Assembly (NCBI GenBank): GCA_002428485.1
Contig: DIWM01000045.1
Location: forward strand, 139,157 to 203,156
Source: Deltaproteobacteria bacterium UBA6106
Lineage (GTDB): Bacteria > Desulfobacterota > Syntrophorhabdia > Syntrophorhabdales > Syntrophorhabdaceae
Length of the DNA stretch: 64,000 bases
Direction: 5' to 3'
How positions within the stretch are numbered: the stretch's first letter is position 1; the number at the start of each line of letters is the position of its first letter. The notes under the pieces were generated by a model. That model ran no database searches. It saw only the letters and a list, made by a program, of their open reading frames with translations, and was not told the DNA's origin. Made by a program: the position numbers and the translations under genes. Below are positions 59,689 through 64,000 of this stretch, piece after piece.

Positions 59689-59886
59689 CTTCCCCGTAGC
59701 ACGCTACGGGGTATCAGAGGACAGAAACAGCATGATTATACCCCCTCACCCTGCCCTCTCCCGCGAGGGGAGAGGGGACAGGACCGGCCAGGGTACCGAA
59801 TGTGCTCTGTGTTACCCTTTCCCGCGAGGGGAGAGGGGACAGTGTTACCCCGCAGCAAGCTTCGGGGAATCATTCAGATTGAAAAA
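59689..59886. repeat. GC-rich element F, copy 5, internally duplicated
   Basis: Head hairpin CCCCGTAG-cacg-CTACGGGG (59692-59711), then two CTCTCCCGCGAGGGGAGAG-type palindromes (about 59755 and 59818) with an insert between them, and the tail AATCATTCAGATTGAA. It fills most of the 364-base gap. Confidence 0.85.
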
Positions 59887-59942
59887 GTTTTTCCTGCCGG
59901 GATCAAGAGACCCTGTTGCAGCCGCCCCGTTCTGCCGATATG

Positions 59943-61325
59943 CTATGTGGCTTTGGCGATCTCTATCAGCTTGGTCTTTTTTGCCGTTTCTCTCGGTATC
60001 GACTCCGGAGCCACCCAGATAAACTTTGGTGTTACCCTGACGGTCTCCTTAAAGACCTTGTGCATCTGCTCTTCCAGGGCGGCGACGTCCTTTTCCTCCA
60101 CGCCCTGGCCGTATTCTATCCTGATCTTGAGCGGCGGGATGACGGAGGGTCCCGGCTTGTCGAGGATGATCTTGAAGAACCCGGTCACCCTCGGGACAAA
60201 CTTCAATATCTCCTTCTTTATCGCCTCAGGAAAGACGTTCACGCCTTTCACGATGAGCATGTCGTCGGCGCGGCCCACGATCTTGAACCGGAGCGATGTC
60301 CTCCCGCAACTGCAGGGGGTTGTCGATATCTGGAGAAGGTCCCCGTAGGCATACCTCTGGAACGGCGTCCCTTCCCAGTCGAGGAAGGTCATGGCCATCT
60401 CACCCACGGCGCCGTCCACCATATCGATATTCTTCTTGGTCTTGGGGTCGATGAGCTCAAGGATGCAATAGTCCCCTGACGTGAAGTGCATGCCGCTGTA
60501 GACCTCAGGCGGCTCAAGGCACTCTGCCCCCTGAAAGCAGTGGCCTCCTCCGGTCTGGTCGCAGATATTGGCCCCGCCAAAACCTTTCGAAAGGATCTTT
60601 CTCACCTCGATATTCCCGGCTCCCGGCTCCCCTACAGGGAAAATCCATTGCAGGCCGAACTCGCTTGCCTCCTTGCCGACCAGTTTGTTGCACTGTTCCA
60701 GCACATACTGTGCAAAGGAGGGGGTGGTAAAGAGCGCGTGGGGGCGGGTAAGCTCGATGAAATCAAGCACCCTCTTGGTTCCGCCGTCTGCGCCCACCGG
60801 CACCGCGCAGGCCCCGGAGTGCATTATTCCCTGCGACAGCGGGAGGCCTCCCGTAAACATGCTGAGAGACAACCCCTGGAGTATCCGGTGACCGGGCCTT
60901 ATCCCCACCATCCAGAGCCTTCTCGCGTGGAGCTCATTCATAATGTTCACATCGCTCTGCGTCAAGGCATAAAGCGTGGGTGTTCCCGTTGTGCCTGAGG
61001 TAGAATTCAATCTCACGATCTTATCCTGCGTGGCGCAGGTTATTGTCCCCGGCCCGAAGGGGTGGCCCAGTTCGGCGGTTGATGCCTCCTGGGTACTTTT
61101 CTGTTCATCCTTGCTCGTGACAGGGATGCGGCGAAAATCTTCCCAGCTTCTTACATCTTCGGGCTTCATGCCCGCCTGCTCGAATTTGCTTTTGTAGAGC
61201 AGGGAGCTGTTGTAGTTATAGGCAAGCTGCTTCTTCAGCTTTTCGAACTGGAGCGCCGCCATCTCGTCGGCGGACATGGTTTCCACTTTAGGGTCCCAAT
61301 ACTTATCAGTTAATTGCCGAGCCAT
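59943..61325 (-). CDS. Phenylacetate-CoA ligase family protein
   Basis: A 460-residue adenylate-forming ligase of the PaaK type. LNSTSGTTGTPTLYALT is the P-loop-like motif; IFPVGEPGAGNIEVRKIL and the GRADDMLIVKGVNVFP hinge are present. Four Cys-containing loops (CDQTGGGHCFQGAECLEPPE and TTPCSCGRTSLR) resemble the metal-binding site of bacterial PaaK paralogues. It activates an aryl or alkyl acid to its CoA ester. The TRAP genes directly upstream may import the acid. Confidence 0.88.
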   Translation of the reverse strand: MARQLTDKYWDPKVETMSADEMAALQFEKLKKQLAYNYNSSLLYKSKFEQAGMKPEDVRSWEDFRRIPVTSKDEQKSTQEASTAELGHPFGPGTITCATQDKIVRLNSTSGTTGTPTLYALTQSDVNIMNELHARRLWMVGIRPGHRILQGLSLSMFTGGLPLSQGIMHSGACAVPVGADGGTKRVLDFIELTRPHALFTTPSFAQYVLEQCNKLVGKEASEFGLQWIFPVGEPGAGNIEVRKILSKGFGGANICDQTGGGHCFQGAECLEPPEVYSGMHFTSGDYCILELIDPKTKKNIDMVDGAVGEMAMTFLDWEGTPFQRYAYGDLLQISTTPCSCGRTSLRFKIVGRADDMLIVKGVNVFPEAIKKEILKFVPRVTGFFKIILDKPGPSVIPPLKIRIEYGQGVEEKDVAALEEQMHKVFKETVRVTPKFIWVAPESIPRETAKKTKLIEIAKAT

Positions 61326-61393
61326 GATTTCCTCCTTATCTCCGCTGAATTATTCTTATCTCACACTTGGTTGTCTTTATTCATATATCGTGC

Positions 61394-62743
61394 TCACTTT
61401 GCCATTGTTGCAGCGGCCATCTTATTGGGCAGCCACAGCACCAGCTCAGGAAATACACTGAACGCCGCTATCGAGAGCACTAAAATCGCCACAAAGGCCA
61501 CTGTTCCTTTCAGTATCACAGACATCTGCACATCCGGCGCTATGCCTTTGACCACGAAAAGATTCAATCCGAATGGCGGGGAGATACACCCGATCTCCAT
61601 GTTGATCGTCATCATCACCCCGAACCAGATGGGATCGAACCCGAGGTTCTTGATGAGCGGAAGAAGGAGCGGGGCGGTCAACAGAATGATGACAAAGGGG
61701 GGCAAAAAACAACCCATTACGAGGAGTATCACGTTTATCACCACCAAAGTCGCCCATTTTGATGCCTGGACGCTACCTGCCAGGTTGGCCACCTGCTGGG
61801 TCAGCCCGATCTCTGTCATGACGTTGCTGAAAAACAGGGTCGTCGTCGCGATGAGCATGAGCATGCCCGTTTGGTTCACGGTAGTCCTGAGGATCTCCAT
61901 CGCGTTCTTTTTTGTGATGTAAGCCCGGTAAAAAACCAGCGTGAGGACAACACCGCCCAGGGCGCCGATAGCGGCGGCCTCGCTCGGTGTTGCCACCCCG
62001 AAGTAGATGGAGTAGAGAATGAGGGCGATCAGTATTATGAAGGGAATGGTCTTCGGCAGGTACTGCATTTTTTCAGACCAAGAATAGTGTTCTTTGGCAA
62101 GGGCCTCCGTCTCCCTGTCGGTGGCAGCCCGTCTCTGTCCTCTTCTCCGTGCATAATACATACAGATCATTATCCAGCAGCAGAAGGCGAGAGATATGAT
62201 AATCCCCGGTACTATCCCGCCGATAAAGAGCTGTCCTATCGATATCTCCGTTGCAACGCCATAGACGATGAGGGTAATGCTGGGGGGGATCAGTATACCG
62301 AGGGTCCCTCCCCCCACTATGGTGCCGCAGGCTAAGAAATCGGGAATACCCCGCTTCCTCATCTCGGGGATGCCCGATGTGCCGATCGCCGCTGCCGTAG
62401 CCGGGCTCGATCCGCTCATGGCGGCGAATATAGTGCAGGCAAAGATGTTGCTGATGGCGATGCCTCCGGGGACCTTGTAAAGGAACCGGTGGATCGCCTC
62501 GTAAAGGTCCCTTCCGCTTGGCGCCACGGTGATGACAACCCCCATGAAAACAAAGAGCGGGATCGTAAGGAGCTCGAAGCTGTCTACGCTATGGTAGATA
62601 ACATGCGCCAGCATTGTGATGGAACCGCTTCCTCCCAGAAGCAGCCCGCAGATAAGGCCGGAGATACCGAAGGCAAAGACCAGTGGCATACCAGAAAGAA
62701 GAAACAAAAGAGTGATGGATACTACGATCAGTCCATCAAGCAT
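61394..62743 (-). CDS. dctM: TRAP transporter large permease DctM
   Basis: A 449-residue membrane protein with 11-12 helices; MSGSSPATAAAIGTSGIPEM and the GILIPPSITLIVYG motif are typical of DctM. It forms the channel with the small subunit and the binding protein and is driven by a sodium gradient. It overlaps the DctQ gene by eight bases and precedes the ligase gene by 68 bases on the same strand. Confidence 0.93.
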   Translation of the reverse strand: MLDGLIVVSITLLFLLSGMPLVFAFGISGLICGLLLGGSGSITMLAHVIYHSVDSFELLTIPLFVFMGVVITVAPSGRDLYEAIHRFLYKVPGGIAISNIFACTIFAAMSGSSPATAAAIGTSGIPEMRKRGIPDFLACGTIVGGGTLGILIPPSITLIVYGVATEISIGQLFIGGIVPGIIISLAFCCWIMICMYYARRRGQRRAATDRETEALAKEHYSWSEKMQYLPKTIPFIILIALILYSIYFGVATPSEAAAIGALGGVVLTLVFYRAYITKKNAMEILRTTVNQTGMLMLIATTTLFFSNVMTEIGLTQQVANLAGSVQASKWATLVVINVILLVMGCFLPPFVIILLTAPLLLPLIKNLGFDPIWFGVMMTINMEIGCISPPFGLNLFVVKGIAPDVQMSVILKGTVAFVAILVLSIAAFSVFPELVLWLPNKMAAATMAK

Positions 62744-63269
62744 TCTCCACCCCCGACCGAAGCGATTTAGCGGCCCCGACTATGATCCCTACCAATTGCA
62801 AACACATGATGCTGACGCCGACGGCAAGAAAGCTGTAAGGGATCGCAAGCGGCGGCGCCCAGATCGTTTCAGACTTCCAACCTAAGCTGAAGGCCTCCCA
62901 GAACATCTTCCAGCTCTTGTAGGCCAGGATCACACAAAAAACAAGCGAAAGGATGGGCGTGATCAATCCCAGCCATTTTCTCACCTTTGGTTTCAGGTGC
63001 GGCAGCACGATATCGTCCATAGTGACATGGGCATTGTTCTTGAGGGAAAAAACAGCACCAACGAAGGTAACAAAGATGGTGGCCATGATGGCGGCCTCAA
63101 CTTCCCATACGGTAGCCCACCTGAAGACATAGCGCGCAATCACCTCATAGACGATCACAAGCATGGCGAAGACCACTGCTGCCATACTCATAAACCCCGC
63201 GACGTCTGCAACCCTATCCAGGATCCTTCCCAAAAATCCTTTGTTCTTCGTTGGTGCTGTTGTTTTCAT
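62736..63269 (-). CDS. dctQ: TRAP transporter small permease DctQ
   Basis: A 177-residue protein with four helices; RWATVWEVEAAIMATIFVTF and NAHVTMDDIVLP (the conserved loop between helices 2 and 3) mark the DctQ family. It lies 32 bases after the binding-protein gene. AGAGGGAG precedes the ATG. Confidence 0.92.
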   Translation of the reverse strand: MKTTAPTKNKGFLGRILDRVADVAGFMSMAAVVFAMLVIVYEVIARYVFRWATVWEVEAAIMATIFVTFVGAVFSLKNNAHVTMDDIVLPHLKPKVRKWLGLITPILSLVFCVILAYKSWKMFWEAFSLGWKSETIWAPPLAIPYSFLAVGVSIMCLQLVGIIVGAAKSLRSGVENA

Positions 63270-63301
63270 GACTCCCTCTTTCGACGATCTTCATCCGCCC
63301 T

Positions 63302-64000
63302 TTACTTCGTTTTTTCTATTATGGCGAACAGGTCTTCGGTCCCTTTTACCTCTTTCATGTAGGATGTCCAGGTCTCCTTTTTTGCGACTTCCACCCAGCT
63401 TTCGTACTCTTTATCGGTAAATTCGTGGACTTTTACCCCTTTCTTGACATATGTTTCTCTACACTCGGCCGATTGCGTCTTCACCGCTTTAAGGAATGCG
63501 GCCTCAGCCTCCTGCCCCGCCGTGATAACCGCCTTCTGCTGGTCCGGAGTAAGCTTTTTGAAAGTGATGGGGCTCATTACAATTGCGACGCAGGGATTCG
63601 ACAGGGAGTGATCTCCTGATATGGTCAAAGTCTTGAGAACATCGAAGAGCCGGAACGATACGAATGACGCATCAGCCGTGAGAACCGCGTCCAGCACCCC
63701 TGTTTGAAGCGCCATATAGACATCGCCGGTGCTCACGTGCGTAATGGCCGCTCCGGAGGCCTTGAAGAGCTGTTCGATCGTCTTGGCCCCTCCCCGCATT
63801 TTCAACCCGGCTACATCGCCGGGGAGCCTGATAAGCGTTTTTGTGGAACCCACCGACGTTGGCGTAAAACCCCAGGAGATGACCTTCATCCCCAGCTTTT
63901 CCGCCTCTACGCTCATCCTTTTTCCCACCTCGCTACGCGCCAGCTTAAGTCCTTTTTCCGGATAGGGGACAACGGCGCCGAGGTCAAGTATCCCCAGTAA
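63302..64000 (-). CDS. dctP: TRAP transporter substrate-binding protein DctP, 5' truncated by window
   Basis: The C-terminal 232 residues of a DctP protein; the frame stays open to the edge. Segments LPGDVAGLKMRGGAKTIEQL and the VYMALQTGVLDAV strand with the Arg that binds carboxylate (here in KMRGG) are typical. It captures an organic acid in the periplasm. With the CoA ligase downstream, an aromatic or phenylacetate-like ligand is likely but not shown. Confidence 0.9.
   Translation of the reverse strand, partial: LLGILDLGAVVPYPEKGLKLARSEVGKRMSVEAEKLGMKVISWGFTPTSVGSTKTLIRLPGDVAGLKMRGGAKTIEQLFKASGAAITHVSTGDVYMALQTGVLDAVLTADASFVSFRLFDVLKTLTISGDHSLSNPCVAIVMSPITFKKLTPDQQKAVITAGQEAEAAFLKAVKTQSAECRETYVKKGVKVHEFTDKEYESWVEVAKKETWTSYMKEVKGTEDLFAIIEKTK

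Overview
The window looks like one contig of a mid-GC, anaerobic, Gram-negative bacterium of the Desulfobacterota (former Deltaproteobacteria) type. The evidence is two Mla lipid-transport operons (so an outer membrane), an octahaem cytochrome, type III glutamine synthetase, a TRAP transporter beside a phenylacetate-CoA-type ligase, DUF169, PAC2 and UPF0182 proteins, and a probable selenoprotein. A Syntrophorhabdus-like relative is a guess from gene content only. No rRNA, tRNA, CRISPR array or transposase gene was seen.

Layout. 0-13 kb: single-gene or two-gene metabolic and housekeeping units (M24 peptidase, UGA-interrupted thioredoxin-like protein, MetE-like protein, crotonase, hydrolases, amino-acid binding protein, M48 protease, FAH hydrolase, tRNA-binding protein, Na/Pi transporter, HMA protein, RlmE). 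13-24 kb: PlsC/AMP-ligase fusion, SYLF protein, octahaem-TPR cytochrome, first Mla operon (STAS-MlaE, MlaF, MlaD, lipoprotein), stand-alone GMP synthase ATP-PPase, cold-shock gene. 24-33 kb: HDOD protein, then dhaR-glpF-dhaK-dhaL-dhaM for glycerol/dihydroxyacetone. 33-37.5 kb: second Mla operon (MlaE, MlaF with a degenerate GGDEF tail, MlaD, MlaC, MlaA). 37.7-44.6 kb: MBL protein, BrnT/BrnA toxin-antitoxin, UPF0182, amino-acid permease with an exported methyltransferase-fold protein. 44.7-49.6 kb: binding-protein ABC importer ending in a HAD phosphatase. 49.7-64 kb: PlsC, GlnN, Cache, rhodanese, Idi, MHS transporter, methyltransferase, cyanovirin-N-like secreted protein, PAC2 protein, CoA ligase, TRAP DctPQM (cut by the window edge).

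Two things stand out. First, an in-frame UGA sits in a would-be CxxC (UxxC) motif of a thioredoxin-fold protein, followed by a bacterial-SECIS-like hairpin. Second, nearly every intergenic gap outside the operons is filled by imperfect palindromes built from tandem 7-nt units. Several sequence families share the same 7-nt period, are nested inside each other, and supply the stop codons of at least six genes. A separate GC-rich element occurs five times, only between 50.5 and 60 kb; its head hairpin shows compensatory base changes.
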